This document shows, piece after piece, positions 42,950 to 53,872 of a stretch of 64,000 nt of DNA. The notes under the pieces were generated by a model. It did no database searches. It had not been told where the DNA came from and saw nothing but the letters and a program-made list of their open reading frames with translations. The first letter of the stretch is position 1. Every line of letters starts with the position of its first letter. Made by a program: the position numbers and the translations under genes. Origin of the DNA: Toxorhynchites rutilus septentrionalis (lineage: Eukaryota > Arthropoda > Insecta > Diptera > Culicidae); NCBI RefSeq assembly GCF_029784135.1, contig NC_073745.1, positions 48,484,116 to 48,548,115 of the forward strand. The letters are read 5' to 3'.

Positions 42950-43748
42950 TTTATTGCAAAAAAAAGTTGGATTTAGGCCTAGGGGCACGACCGGATCTTG
43001 ACATAGGACTGTGATTGTGTTTAGTTATTGCATTTGAATTGAAGGAAGGAAGGTATTGAATTAGAGAGACTTTAAACTCTGAGAGTTCATTCGTCTCTTA
43101 ATTTGAATTGAGTTTTTTCATTGTCCAAAATCTCTATTTTTTTCTCCTTTGATACATCAAATGGAAGCCCAGAAACAAACCGTTTCCTGTATGAACTTGT
43201 ATCCTTTACGGGTTGATGAGATAACGTGGTAGAATTCGGAACCACATTCTGTTCAAAAATGTACACAAAAACACCATTGAAGCCATTACTACGTTTTCAT
43301 ATGTTTATTCAATTATGCAGAATAAGATTAGGAGCCGGGTTGTAAAAAATTTATACGTAACTAGGTAATGTATATTGAGTAAGTTCGTGAAGCTGCTATA
43401 GCGATTTGATCTCATTGGATGCTAAGCTCTGCTTAGGTATAGGAAAGAGATAGGAGAATGGGCAAGCGCATTCGAGGAAGTGAAACGGGCTTCTAAGGAA
43501 GACATATATGGGGAACATAAGACCTACACGATAAAGACGTGAATTGATTGAACTTTGAAGATAATAGAGGAAAACCATCTTCCAAGATCTCGCTCCATTG
43601 ATTCTGCCAACTTATAAATGCCTGTTTGTCCGAAAAATGGAGAATAACTCGTGATACTCATCGACGCACATTGTGAGCTAACACCGAATTGCAGACAAAA
43701 AGTTTACTCGTTGGTTCGGGGAGAAAAGCTTGTCAATCGAAAAAAAAC
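42950..43748. other. No gene recognised
   Basis: Non-coding. It carries the dispersed word gttcattcgtctct (about 43086) that also occurs near 38095, 38380 and, inverted, 44776 and 63013. Confidence 0.4.
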
Positions 43749-43760
43749 ATACCCATTCCA

Positions 43761-43914
43761 TAGTGGAGGCGATCTGGCGTAGTGGTAACATCCATACCTC
43801 TCACGCTTAAGGTCACGAGTTAAATTCTCACTCCCGACATTCTTCCAAAAATTGAAGTATAAGTGACAAACCAGCCAAAAGTGTTGAAAGTCACTATAAT
43901 ACAGTTAAAAAAAA
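43761..43914 (+). mobile_element. tRNA-derived SINE, family S1
   Basis: Box A and box B regions are present with a few substitutions, and an A-run ends it. Flanks atacccattcca (43749-43760) and atacccatttca (43915-43926) form a 12-bp target duplication with one mismatch. Confidence 0.88.
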
Positions 43915-43926
43915 ATACCCATTTCA

Positions 43927-44182
43927 ATCATCAAATTGTTTAACTTTTTGACGTGGGGCTACGTCTAACAGGAAATTAAGTGCAGGGAAAAATGAAAGAT
44001 TTGGAATGCTTATAACTCGAACATATCCTCATAGATCGGAGAGATGTTTCTATCTATCACAATTAATAAAATGTTATTTTTCCTGAGATAAGCAATTTAA
44101 TAACTGTAAAATGCCAAGCGCTATCTAAACGCCCCGTTTTGATTGGCCCGATTTACAGTTTCCCCAACACAGTCATCAAAAC
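43927..44182. other. No gene; imperfect palindrome
   Basis: Holds GACGTGGGGCTACGTC (43950-43965), a degenerate member of the palindrome seen at repeat ends. The following 70 bp (aacaggaaattaagtg...tataactcgaacat) resembles 56775-56875. Confidence 0.45.
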
Positions 44183-44362
44183 CAAGGTGCCTTACATTAT
44201 ATGGCGTTTGTTTATTCTTTATTTACAAAGCAAATATGTTGAATTCAATTGAATTCGAAAATTGTTTCATTCAATCAGTAATTTAATCAATACTAGATTA
44301 CTAAGTCACCGTAGTTTCACGTCAACCTTGCGGTTATATTATAGATATAACCCACTCATTTT
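44183..44362 (+). repeat. Dispersed repeat family R2
   Basis: Similar to 50708-50900 over its length: aaggtgccttacatta, gaattcgaaaattg, cacgtcaaccttgcggttat and tagatataacccac. The right end abuts the palindrome at 44363. Confidence 0.7.
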
Positions 44363-46420
44363 GACGTAGAACTACGTCTTTCATTAAGGGACTAATCAGA
44401 AAACAGGTCACGTTTTTATGAAATAAAGTTAACGTTAATAACTATTTTGGCCGCGAGCGGATTTTAGCAATTATCATACCAAACGAATCGGAAATTCCCT
44501 AAGATTTGTTTGTTATACTATATATTACAATTACCTGGTGTGTAAATGGTTTAAATTGATGAAAACTAGAAGCATTTCCATTTTCCCATACATTTGTTTT
44601 GCTCATTTGTGAACTTCCCTATCCATGCCGTCAATAACGAGCTACTGATTGGCGAGCAACGAATGGGAATGATTTAAAGTCTCCATGAACAAAGGAAAGA
44701 AGAAGATTAAGAACGAAGGTGAATAATTGCCTAGCGCATAAATATTGGATCTCGCTGAGGCATACTTTCTGTTAGAGGCGAATGAACTGAAAAGAATGAA
44801 GCCTCTTTAAAACAAAGAATGGAATGGTAGGCAAACTTTCAGTATCGTTCTAGATACGAAGAAATGAACATCGCTTGTTCTTCCTTGTTTTGCGTCATCA
44901 TATGTCTTCGTTTCGGATTGAGCTGTGGACGACAAAATTACTTACTCGCTGATGTCTCTGGCATTGCAATCATTACATCAAGCTGACGCCATTCCATCAA
45001 GGTTCTGAACTACACAATTGTGTGGGGAATCATCAAACTAGGCTATCATCGGCTCACCTAGAGAATAATTGTTCGGGAATTTTGTGTGTCATTTGGTTTC
45101 GCATAACAGTAGCAAAACTGTCTCCATCAAGGATGGAAGCTAAGTTAAACGAGACAGGCAATATTAATAGAAAGGGCTTCGGTTGAGAAAAGTGCAAGAT
45201 AAGTGTGTGTATATTTAGTTGCTTCAAGCCATCGATATTTGGCTTTGCGTACGTGCGTACTTCATAACCCATATGTACAAATAGGGCATCTTCGCTACGT
45301 TTGGTGGTGCAAATTATGCAGCCGCGATAATAAATACTAACAAAGAGGGAAGTCGCGGAAGAGGAATATTTGCGCTTGGATATGAATAATGGATCTCTGT
45401 TGAGGCAAATATTCAGACTTTTTCTTTTTTCAAAGCAGCTAACATCGCTTGTTTGATGTCATCCTGAGAGCTTCGTTGGTACCTTTGACATTGCATCAAT
45501 GCACCGAACTAACGCTATGGCGAAGCAGGCGTTAAGGTTGTGCACCGCATAATTATTTGAGGAATATCAAGCTGAACCATAGGGGGACCCAAATATGGAA
45601 CTCGGTCGTTATTTTGAGTATTACTCAGCTCGCAATTAAGTTGGAAACCCGTCCAAACCCTTGATTTGTAGATAAAAGTCCTCAGTTTGACCCCCCAAAA
45701 ACCACAACCGCCTATCTTTAATAGTTTTCCCAAAAATTTTATTTTTGTAAAAACCTTACTTTCAAAATTTCAAAAAAATGGTCGCCAAATTTGGTTTTTT
45801 TTACTTTAAAATATTATTGAAATACTCAGAAAAAAGATTTATTAAGGAAAGAAACAAGTGATTATTAACAACAAAATTCACACAGAAAAGCCATGTTGTT
45901 TCTGGTCGACGCCCGCACAATCCTTACACATGTAATCTATACAGAGTGGTTTTAGGCACGTTGAAAGTTCTAACAGCTATTTTAAAACCACCATTATCCT
46001 TCTCACATATTTTTAGTGCATTTTCCATGTCACTGTCAGCATAAGTTTTCCGTTTCTTTGCGTTAGAATTACCAGTCATCTCGTTTTCTGCTGTAAACAA
46101 AACAGTTCCATATTAGGCAACTCGGACTTTTTTTAATGACTTTAACATAATTTTAAAATGAGTTGACATCAAATCATCATATAGTATATGTCCTGAAAGT
46201 ACGATACCGAACAACATGAACTTTCGAAACTTTTTCGACCCTATATTTGAGTTATTGAGATTAACAGACAGAATTTATTTCGTTTATTTAATCACCAAGA
46301 ATGTAAATGTCGTTCTAGAATGTTGTATCGGATTGGGTTGCGCTTGCAAGTAGCAAAACTTTCTCCACAAAGGATAACAGCTGCGCTTTTCTCGAGCATG
46401 AGAAAGTAATGCAACTTTTT
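44363..46420 (+). repeat. Long dispersed repeat, copy C
   Basis: Begins with the palindrome GACGTAGAACTACGTC, then tttcattaaggg and the conserved cgtttttatgaaataaagtt. Segments correspond, inverted, to copy B as listed there. An extra stretch (45590-46190) is not shared and has no coding frame. Confidence 0.55.
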
Positions 46421-47370
46421 TCGAGGCTAGTAATATTATCGTTTCTTCTGTTTCGCAAAAGGCGCAAAAGGATGAGAAGTGTTTATATTCTTAGTCGCTT
46501 CAAGCCACCAATGTATGGCTCTGTATGAATGCTATGCTGAACGCTTGTGAGACGCTGGTTGGTTTACGTTGTACGAAGGATGTCTAGAGGTGCAATTCCA
46601 CTGAGACAATCCGAAATAAAATGTAGCATGATATTTGATACTTGCAAGTATTGCCATTGTAATTGTTTCTATGCGGTGCCAAAGAAAGATTGATGTAGTT
46701 ATGAGATGTGGAATAATAGTGCTAGTGCAACAAGCATATAATCGCCTGTAGCCGAGTGTATTATAATTGTTAAAAAGGCCACATGCCACATTGACAAAGT
46801 GCGACATGCGAATCATCAATCAATTATCGTCATTGATTCTACATATGTCGCAATAACGATTATGAATGATATGCGTTTGAAATCTCTTTATGACTCGTTA
46901 CATTTTTCGTAGAGTAACCCCTCTTCAAAGAAATCAAAAACATAGTCCTATGTCAAAAAAGTTGTCAATACCTTGATGAACAATACAATAAAATCAGAAA
47001 TCGGTTTAAATCCAAATTCCGAGCACAAATTTTCAAGCATGGACTGAATGAGTGTGAACGCACCCCACTGTATTATTATCACTTTATAATCTGCAGATTG
47101 CTTTGTACTAGATTCCGATTGATTTGTTTCTATGGTCTTTGATGGTTTGAACTTTGCGACCCACTTTGAAAACCGCCATTCGAAACCACGATAAAAGATT
47201 AATATTTGTTGCCATCTCACGGTCAAACTCCTTCGCTCGGCTATTCATAGCAAACTCTTATCGCACCCCAAAAATAAAATCTGATAATTTAAATTCATCG
47301 ATTGGGATATGTTGTGTTTCCTAACTTACTTTAAAAGCACCACGAGTTTTGCACATTGCGTTAGTTCACA
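46421..47370. other. Upstream region of gene C, no other gene
   Basis: Non-coding. Just before gene C, TTTAAAAG (about 47329-47336) lies about 32 bp upstream of ttagttcac, a plausible TATA-initiator pair 8 bp before the ATG. A degraded palindrome catagtcctatgtc lies at about 46940. Confidence 0.4.
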
Positions 47371-48216
47371 ATGTTACATTCAACCTCGATTGTCGTGCTG
47401 TTTCTGCTCGGTGCTGCTTTTGCATCAGCACTCCCAGGCGGACTCAACCAGCGGATTGTTGGAGGAAAGTATGCCTTCAAAGGCCAGTTTCCGTATCAGG
47501 CGTCATTGCGATGGGCCAACGATGACCTTTTTTGTGGTGCTGTGATCATTAACGAAAAGTGGGTTTTGACGGCTGCATCCTGTGTACCTGGACCACTTAT
47601 TCCTAGTATCCGCGTTGTGGTTGGAGCACTGCAGCTAAGAGGGGATGGAACAACACACCTAATATACGATATAATTCCTCATCCTGGGTTCAACCCGGTA
47701 ACGCACGAAAATGATATTGCACTCATTAAGCTAGTTGAACCAATCAAGTTTTCGGATAGTGTCAGCAGTATCAAGCTGGAGAAAGATTTCTCCAACGAAA
47801 ACAAAGCTGGGGCTCAAGCTTCCGGATGGGGCTATACAACGGTAAACTAATCGATTTGAGCGTTTGTCATCATTCGATGTTTATACTAAGTGCTATATTT
47901 CTTTCCACAGTATGGTGGACCCAAATCAAGCCTTTTACAATGGGTTGAGCTGAACATCCTCACGCTGGAGGAATGTCGCCAAAAACATACCGCGGAGAAC
48001 GCAAGGTTTGTTTTCAACAGCACTATCTGTACTTTGAGTGACGTTGGCACCGGAATGTGCTATGGTGATGCTGGTGGCCCCTTGACACACAACGGAAAAC
48101 TACAGGGAATTGTATCGTGGGCAATACCTTGTGCGAAAGGTTACCCCGACGTGTTCATGCGTGTTTCGTCGTATTATTCATGGATAACGGAAGTAACGGG
48201 TTTAGATTTTGACTAA
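47371..48216 (+). CDS. Protease gene C: S1-family serine protease homologue lacking His57 and Ser195
   Basis: CDS is 47371-47841 joined to 47911-48216, with a 69-bp GT-AG intron in phase 0. It encodes 258 residues. Signal peptide IVVLFLLGAAFASA; activation site after Arg28 (QR|IVGG). The catalytic His is Ser70 (LTAASC), Asp115 is kept (ENDIALI), and the nucleophile is Ala211 (GDAGGP). Gly205 (189) and Asp237 (226) match genes A and B. The conserved WG at 215-216 is WA. Two of three triad residues are gone, yet the reading frame, splice sites and cysteines are intact. This argues for a retained non-enzymatic function rather than decay. Closest relative in the window is gene B, 5 kb upstream on the same strand. 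Confidence 0.92.
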
Positions 48217-48271
48217 ATCGTTGTTTGAGTTGGTGTTTTGGGTTACATTTGTTATAGAATACGTTTGTATG

Positions 48272-48277
48272 AATAAA
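48272..48277 (+). terminator. Poly(A) signal of gene C
   Basis: AATAAA 56 bp after the stop codon. Confidence 0.65.
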
Positions 48278-48312
48278 CGTCTCTCGATCATTTATGATTG
48301 ATTTATGATTTT

Positions 48313-48560
48313 GACGTAGGACTACGTCTTTCATTTCTATACTGTGGTGGAAGTTCGAAATATCGAAAACGATAGCGCTATGCCGGATTTTAAGCGTTAA
48401 TACCTCCTAGCTAACTGAACGAACGATAGCCACTTCATTTGATAGATAAAATGTCTAGTTAATTATTGATCCAAAAACATGTTTCAATAGCTAAAAAATT
48501 GCTTTGAAATCACTCGAATCTGTATATAAACTGGCGACCACTCGGAAATCTATTTAGCCG
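48313..48560 (+). promoter_or_regulatory. Repeat-borne pol II core promoter module, copy 2
   Basis: Palindrome GACGTAGGACTACGTC (48313-48328), then the same upstream sequence as 36927-37162 inverted, then TATATAAA (48523-48530) and an initiator-like tatttagc about 30 bp later. It starts about 100 bp after gene C and points away from it. Confidence 0.55.
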
Positions 48561-48599
48561 TGATTGCGATGTGATGTGCATCATGCTCTTCTCTCCCAA

Positions 48600-48833
48600 T
48601 CACGTTTCTTTTCTGCAGCCGGACTGAACGGAGCATTTACCGAAAACCGTAGTATCGATGATAGTTCCCAATTGTTCGTCTGCCACTCGAGTAAGCCAGA
48701 CGAGGCGAATGCTGCGGATCGGCGTGCAGAGGCTAGTGCATCAAAACAACGGGCCAGCGCACAGTGGGACCGTTTTTTCGTTTTACCTTACATTTTAGAG
48801 GTTAGGTGTCTCCAGAAAAATTCAGAATATTGA
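48600..48833 (+). other. Open frame downstream of promoter module 2, uncertain
   Basis: After cgtttcttttctgcag|, a good 3' splice site (AG at about 48617-48618), an open frame reads GLNGAFTENRSIDDSSQLF and continues with Ala/Arg-rich sequence to a stop at 48833. I do not recognise it. It could be the transcribed part of the promoter module or a decayed gene. Confidence 0.25.
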
Positions 48834-49249
48834 TTTGGATAATTTGACATTTCCATTTAAACTCTTACTAAGTTACAATATAAATTTTAAAAAACTAACT
48901 TTTTATACTCACGAGATAGTTGAGCTATGTCTCTAGCAAAATTGTAGAGCTGTCAATTTCATGAAGCTTTGCTGAAGATACATAATATCTATCTATTAGT
49001 CTTCTTCTGAGAAATGTATCTCAAAACTAGTTTTTCAACTTAAGTTGTATCTAAATAACATTATATCAACTCAACATGTTCCGCAAAGTTTTGGGTGACA
49101 TTAAAATACATAACTTTGCTGAAGACACTATTTATTTATAGCGACACCATTGCGATGTGTAGCAGCTACGAAGCAGAAGTATTGCACTTTTACTTACAAT
49201 ATTATTCAAAAATGTGCACGTTTGTGCATCGATATCCAACGTAATTTTT
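48834..49249. other. No gene recognised
   Basis: AT-rich non-coding sequence with two related tracts (ctttgctgaagatacataat at 48970, ctttgctgaagacactattt at 49115). Confidence 0.4.
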
Positions 49250-49520
49250 GACGTAGAACTACGTCTTTCAGGAAGGGTGCCAAATCAGAAAACATGTCAC
49301 GTTTTTATGAAATAAAGTTAACGTTAATAACTATTTTCACAGCGAACGGAATCTGATGATTTGCATACCAATCGAATTAGAATTCTCTATGATTTGTTTG
49401 ATATGCTATACATTACAATTCCCTAAACCCTAGACGTTTTAAACTAATGAAAACTGGAAGCATTTTCATTTCCCCATACATTTGTTCTGCCGATTTGTGT
49501 GCTTCCCGCACTGAATGTCT
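49250..49520 (+). repeat. Long dispersed repeat, copy D (inner end only)
   Basis: Palindrome GACGTAGAACTACGTC, then the conserved acgtttttatgaaataaagt, taacgttaataactatttt and gctatacattacaattcc, in the same orientation as copy C. Confidence 0.7.
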
Positions 49521-49754
49521 ATCATTGAACAGTCTCGATTGTTATGAAATAATATGTCGTTTTGCGTTTTATTTTATCTATTTCATTTCGAAGAAAAGCA
49601 ACTGAAACCATGTTCAAAATATCACTCCATCACTTTCGACTATATTCCAGAGTATTTTATTCATCTGTGATTGAAATTCAAAATAAGACCAATAAATGAT
49701 CGAATATATTCCATTAAATCAAACATTGAATCATGTTTTGAAATTTGATACACT

Positions 49755-50030
49755 TCTTCTTCTTGAATGGCGTTAACGTTCCCTGTGGAACTTTTGCCGT
49801 CTCAACGTATTCATTAACTAGCGTCGTTCATTAATACTTGGTTGAGATTTCTATGCCGAATAACACGCCTTGAATGTACTCTGGAGTGGCAAGCTCTAGA
49901 ATACGCGTGACCACAGTGCAAGCCGGAAGAATTTTCTTTGACGAAAAATCCCCCAACCAGAACGGGAATCGAACCCGAACACCCGGCATGATAGTGTGGG
50001 ACGCTAACCACTCGGCCACGGGTGCACGAT
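49755..50030 (-). mobile_element. tRNA-derived SINE, family S2
   Basis: On the minus strand it begins ggtgcacccgtggccgagtggttag, as a tRNA does. Box A is TGGCCGAGTGG, box B GGTTCGATTCC, then a 190-bp tRNA-unrelated body ending in (gaa)n. An 11-bp duplication tttgatacact flanks it (49744-49754 and 50031-50041). It is distinct from family S1 in sequence and length. Confidence 0.9.
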
Positions 50031-50041
50031 TTTGATACACT

Positions 50042-50707
50042 ACCAATGCGAATTTTAATTTTTGTTTAAGCACTATAGTCAATACTGAACAAATTTTTGA
50101 CAAATCTTTTGATATTTGTATCATTTCTTAATATTTAGTTTATTTTCCACAACACTTCCCAAGCTATATGTATCTTGAACAATATGCATTATTTATAGCA
50201 TCCTCTTTTATAGCAGTAAAACAGATCCGAACCCCGTATAAATTTTGTTTATGTTTACATCACAACTTGGGCTAATTCCAACTCAACCTGTGAATTGTTG
50301 ACCATTATTCAAAACCGACCCTAACTCAACTATTCCATTCAGTGACTAAGAGTCAAAAATTCACATGGCATTTGACTTGGGCTTTCCCCGACTCAACATG
50401 TCCAAATGTTGGTCTTGGCCTTCCATCGGCTTAATTTTTTTTCACAACGTTGGCCAGTGTCTTATACCGGCTCAATTCCATCATCTCCTTGGCCATGGTC
50501 TTCAACTGGCTCAATATATTTTTTTCTTCTTAGACTTTTAAAAACTCATTTGTTGGCCATGGTCTTTCACTGGCTCAACTATTTTTCTACATTGAAGACA
50601 CATATGTGATGGAACCTACCAGTTACATGTGTCTGGGAGAATCCGTTGTGCAAATACATGCAAGTTGGGGTAATTCTTATTCCCACTGAAGTGTGTTCCG
50701 TCTAAAT
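50042..50707. other. No gene; short internal repeats
   Basis: From 50390 to 50590 the phrase ttggccatggtctt...ctggctcaat recurs three times with variation, a decayed tandem repeat of about 60-70 bp. No coding frame. Confidence 0.45.
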
Positions 50708-50900
50708 CGAGGTGCCTTACATTACATGGCGTTTATTCAAATTCTTTACTTACATAGCAAATAGGTTGAGTTCAACTGAATTCGAAAATTGGGTCATTCA
50801 ATCAATAATTTAATCAATACAAATAAATAATTACTAAGCCAACGATAGTCCCACGTCAACCATGCGGTTATGTCATAGATATAACCCACCAATTTTTTAA
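50708..50900 (+). repeat. Dispersed repeat family R2
   Basis: Homologous to 44183-44362. It ends tagatataacccacc but lacks the palindrome that follows there. Confidence 0.7.
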
Positions 50901-50929
50901 CATCAGATGTTCCTCCCCTTCCAGGGGAT

Positions 50930-51345
50930 AGCATTTTGTCTTTATTCACCGATGACGCTGTCAACATCTATAAGGGTTGAGTGATCCGTGCTCTATCGAG
51001 AAGATTACAGGAGGACCTCGATGTTTTGTCCGGCTATTTCAAATGCGGCTTAAACAAAGGCCATTCTGTTTCCGCACTCTAGACCACCGAAGCTCGTTCC
51101 ACCTAGTGATGTGTATGTCAGCCTCAGCAACAGTCCCATTCAATGGTCAGGAGATGTGGTTTTCCTGGGTCTCACAATCGATATCAATCTACTATTCCGT
51201 TCCAAGAGAGTTTCATATCCACTAATCAACGGGGGATCGTCATTGTGCCCCAGAAACAAGCTTGCTATACGCAAGCAAATAGTCCGTTGATAGAATACGC
51301 TTTGCCGGTCTGGGAGTCATGACCAAAAATCCGTCATGCAAAATT
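50930..51345 (+). pseudogene. Jockey-like reverse transcriptase remnant
   Basis: Frame-broken translation gives SLFTDDAVNIYKG (catalytic DD region), RALSRRLQEDLDVLSGYF, then, after frame changes, GDVVFLGLTIDINLLF and IEYALPVWES. These follow the order of RT palm and thumb segments in jockey-type elements. There are several stops and no flanking ends. Confidence 0.6.
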
Positions 51346-51687
51346 GCAAATTGTAATAGTTGTTATCCATGGTTATTATGCAAAGAAAGAATGGATAAAT
51401 TTCCAATCACATCACTCACCACAGTGAATCCTGATTCTTACCTTTCTCTACTAACAACTATTTCTTCCTTGATAATCGCTAGAGAACCACGCATTGTGGT
51501 GACCCTTCCGGCCTTCGAGTGGCGAATATCATACTAACATTCCTTCCCTCTTCCTGGTGACTGTAAGGACGTGGCCGGCGTCGTTAATGACTATTTGAAG
51601 CTCAATTCACCGAAACTTCCACAATGAGCATGATTTGCTACTACCAGCGTCATTCGGTGTGTTCTATGTGCAATTTCGCTGGTTCAG
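51346..51687. other. No gene; short repeat shared with the LOA 5' region
   Basis: The words tgtaatagttgttatccatg and gaatggataaa (51352-51400) match 25998-26045, inside the LOA 5' UTR. Confidence 0.4.
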
Positions 51688-51945
51688 GTCAATCACGAAG
51701 AGCAACTACGAAGTGTACAGTCTACCCAAGCGCAAGCTCTTCGAGCCCATTCCATTTTTTCCATCGATGCAAAGATTAAGATTATCATTGTTCACCGTTT
51801 CATCCGGTTTTAGAAGCTCATGGTACACCATACCCTGCTGGTCCCATCACACACAGAGCATTGTTTTTCAGCCGAAACGTCCATGGTCCTTCAGATTGAA
51901 ATCACCTCTTCCGAATTTCTGAAATTTATCCAACATGCCAAATGA
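51688..51945 (+). pseudogene. Frame-broken paralogue of the cysteine-rich exon at 22.1 kb
   Basis: Begins at the same acceptor (ctggttcag|gtcaatcacg) and encodes GQSRRATTKC. The frame is then disrupted. A later frame reads a KIKIIIV-like segment and, near the end, EHCFSAETSMVLQIE before a stop at 51943-51945. Similarity to 22029-22212 is clear at the DNA level only over about 36 nt. The rest is by-eye pattern. Confidence 0.3.
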
Positions 51946-52162
51946 TTGTAGCAACCAGACATCATTTTTAAATATTTTTATTAGAGACTAAATTGGCCTC
52001 TGCCATGTAATTTTTTTCTCTGGACCTGGAACATAGGTTCAGTTCATGTTCTAATACGAGTTAGCTCAGAAAATAACTTTACTTGAAGTCAGAAGCCACT
52101 CGAACGCAAGATTGAATTTCAGTATATCAGTAGCTTATCAATATATATGTTGAAAAATAATA
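51946..52162. other. No gene recognised
   Basis: AT-rich spacer up to the TA target of the DD37E element. Confidence 0.4.
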
Positions 52163-53418
52163 AAGGGTGTGTCACATCAAATTGCATCACGGAAAAAACG
52201 CTGTAGAAATTTAATTTTTAGGAATTCTATCTGCAGCTTTCGCTTATAATCAGATAAGAGTGTATAGATCACGTTGGCCATGCTTCACTGTCAATTTTTC
52301 GTAAATTTGGAAAAATGTCGTCGAACGAAAAAGAGCGTCGTGAATTAATCCTGTGCACTCATTTCGAGAATCCGAGTTGTCACATCGGGACATCGGTAAG
52401 ATGCTGGGAATCGTCCAATCCACGGTCAGCAGAGTACTAAAACGATACTTCGAGAACCTAACCATCGACCGGAAGGTGAAGAACGGCAAAAATGGATGCT
52501 CCGTCAGTGAAAAAGATCACAAGCGCGTAGTTAAGCAGTTAAGACGTGATCTGAGAAGTTCGGTCCGGGATGTCGCCAATAAGCTGAATTTGTCAAGTTC
52601 ATTCGTCCAGCGGACCAAGCAGCGGGAGGGCCTGCGTACATACAAGGTTCAGAAGGCTCCTAACCGCGACGAAAGGCAAAACATGGCGGGGAAGACGCGA
52701 GCCCGGAAGCTGTACACCGAAATGCTGACGAAGCCGCATTGCCTGGTAATGGACGACGAAACCTACGTCAAAGCAGACTTTCGTCAGCTGCCGGGCCTGT
52801 TGTTCTTCTCCGCAGAGGACAAATTCAGCGTTCCGGAAGAGATTCGCAAGCAGAAACTATCCAAGTTTGCCAAAAAGTACATGGTGTGGCAAGCGATCTG
52901 CTCTTGCGGAAAGTGGAGCGCCCCCTTCGTGATGACCGGCACGCTTACTACCACTATTGAAGCAGCACGAGGGCCCGACCATCTTCTGGCCGGATCTCGC
53001 TTCGTGTCACTATTCAAAGGACGTGTTGGAGTGGTACGAAGCCAACGGGGTCACCTTCGTGCCAAAGGAAATGAACCCGCCCAACGCGCCGGAGCTTCGC
53101 CCAATAGAGAAATATTGGGCGATTATGAAGCAGGCCCACCGGAAGAACCCAAAAGTTGTCAAATCGGAGGCGGACTTCAAGAGAAAATGGATTTCTGTTC
53201 AAAAAAAACTACAACCTGACGTTGTACAGAACCTTATGGACGGGGTAAAGAGGAAGGTGCGAGCATACGGGCTTGGGCTCGAAGTATGAATAAAAAGAAA
53301 ATGCCAAAAGTTGTTTAATAGTTTTTATTTTACTGTCTAAAATTTTCAAAAGGATCGGTCTACTGGGCGAATTTCTACAGCGTTTTTTCCGTGATGCAAT
53401 TTGATGTGACACACCCTT
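52163..53418 (+). mobile_element. DD37E Tc1/mariner element, copy 1
   Basis: 1256 bp, with terminal inverted repeats of about 49 bp (AAGGGTGTGTCACATCAAAT...) and TA duplications at 52161-52162 and 53419-53420. It differs from copy 2 by a 46-bp internal deletion and two single-base indels. The transposase has 37 residues between its second Asp and its Glu, the signature of the mosquito ITmD37E family. Confidence 0.93.
52315..53289 (+). pseudogene. DD37E transposase, copy 1, frame-broken
   Basis: ATG 52315-52317 (MSSNEKERRELILC). A one-base deletion near 52372 breaks the frame. The helix-turn-helix (HRDIGKMLGIVQSTVSRVL) and a second DNA-binding part follow, then VMDDETYVKADF (first Asp) and KKYMVWQAICSCGK. 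A 46-bp deletion at about 52942 removes sequence before the second Asp and shifts the frame. Beyond it, FWPDLASCHYSKDVLEWY and ELRPIEKYWAIMK carry the second Asp and the Glu. The stop is at 53287-53289. Confidence 0.9.
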
Positions 53419-53420
53419 TA

Positions 53421-53814
53421 GCATACTCCAAAATTATTTACCTGTTATGTAATTTTTTTATTAATGCCATAAATAGATTTATCCCCTCACCGTGGACAAG
53501 CGTGGACATATCAAAGAAACCGAATTGTTTGGTGAAAACAGCACTTCTATCATCGAACTTCCACGAATGCCACAATCGATCGATGAGTCCAACTGTTGGG
53601 AATGAGGATATTATTTACGAGGAGGAATCAATTCCTTCTTTGAGCATTCATAATTCATTTCCGGCTACACGATGGGTATGAAAATCTATCAAATGGACGC
53701 AAGGCTCCTCGGTTTTTTCAGTACAATCAAAAAGTTCAAATGAATTGAATTTCATGAGTATTTACATTCATTCATTCATTGAGAATTTCAGATGCAACTT
53801 CGAACAAATGTTTA
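53421..53814. other. No gene recognised
   Basis: Non-coding AT-rich sequence. Confidence 0.4.
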
Positions 53815-53872
53815 CCGAGCTAGCGGTAGTCCTTCGTCTACCTTGCGGTTGTATCACAGATATAACTCGCTT
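53815..53872 (+). repeat. Dispersed repeat family R2, short copy
   Basis: gcggtagtccttcgtctacc...ttgcggttgtatcacagatataactcgc, a diverged match to 44305-44355. Confidence 0.55.

Noticed and set aside
49940..50027. A tRNA gene (tggccgagtgg...ggttcgattcc) on the minus strand
   Set aside because: The tRNA-like head continues into a long body and is flanked by an 11-bp target duplication, so it is a SINE. The cloverleaf pairing was also not convincing.
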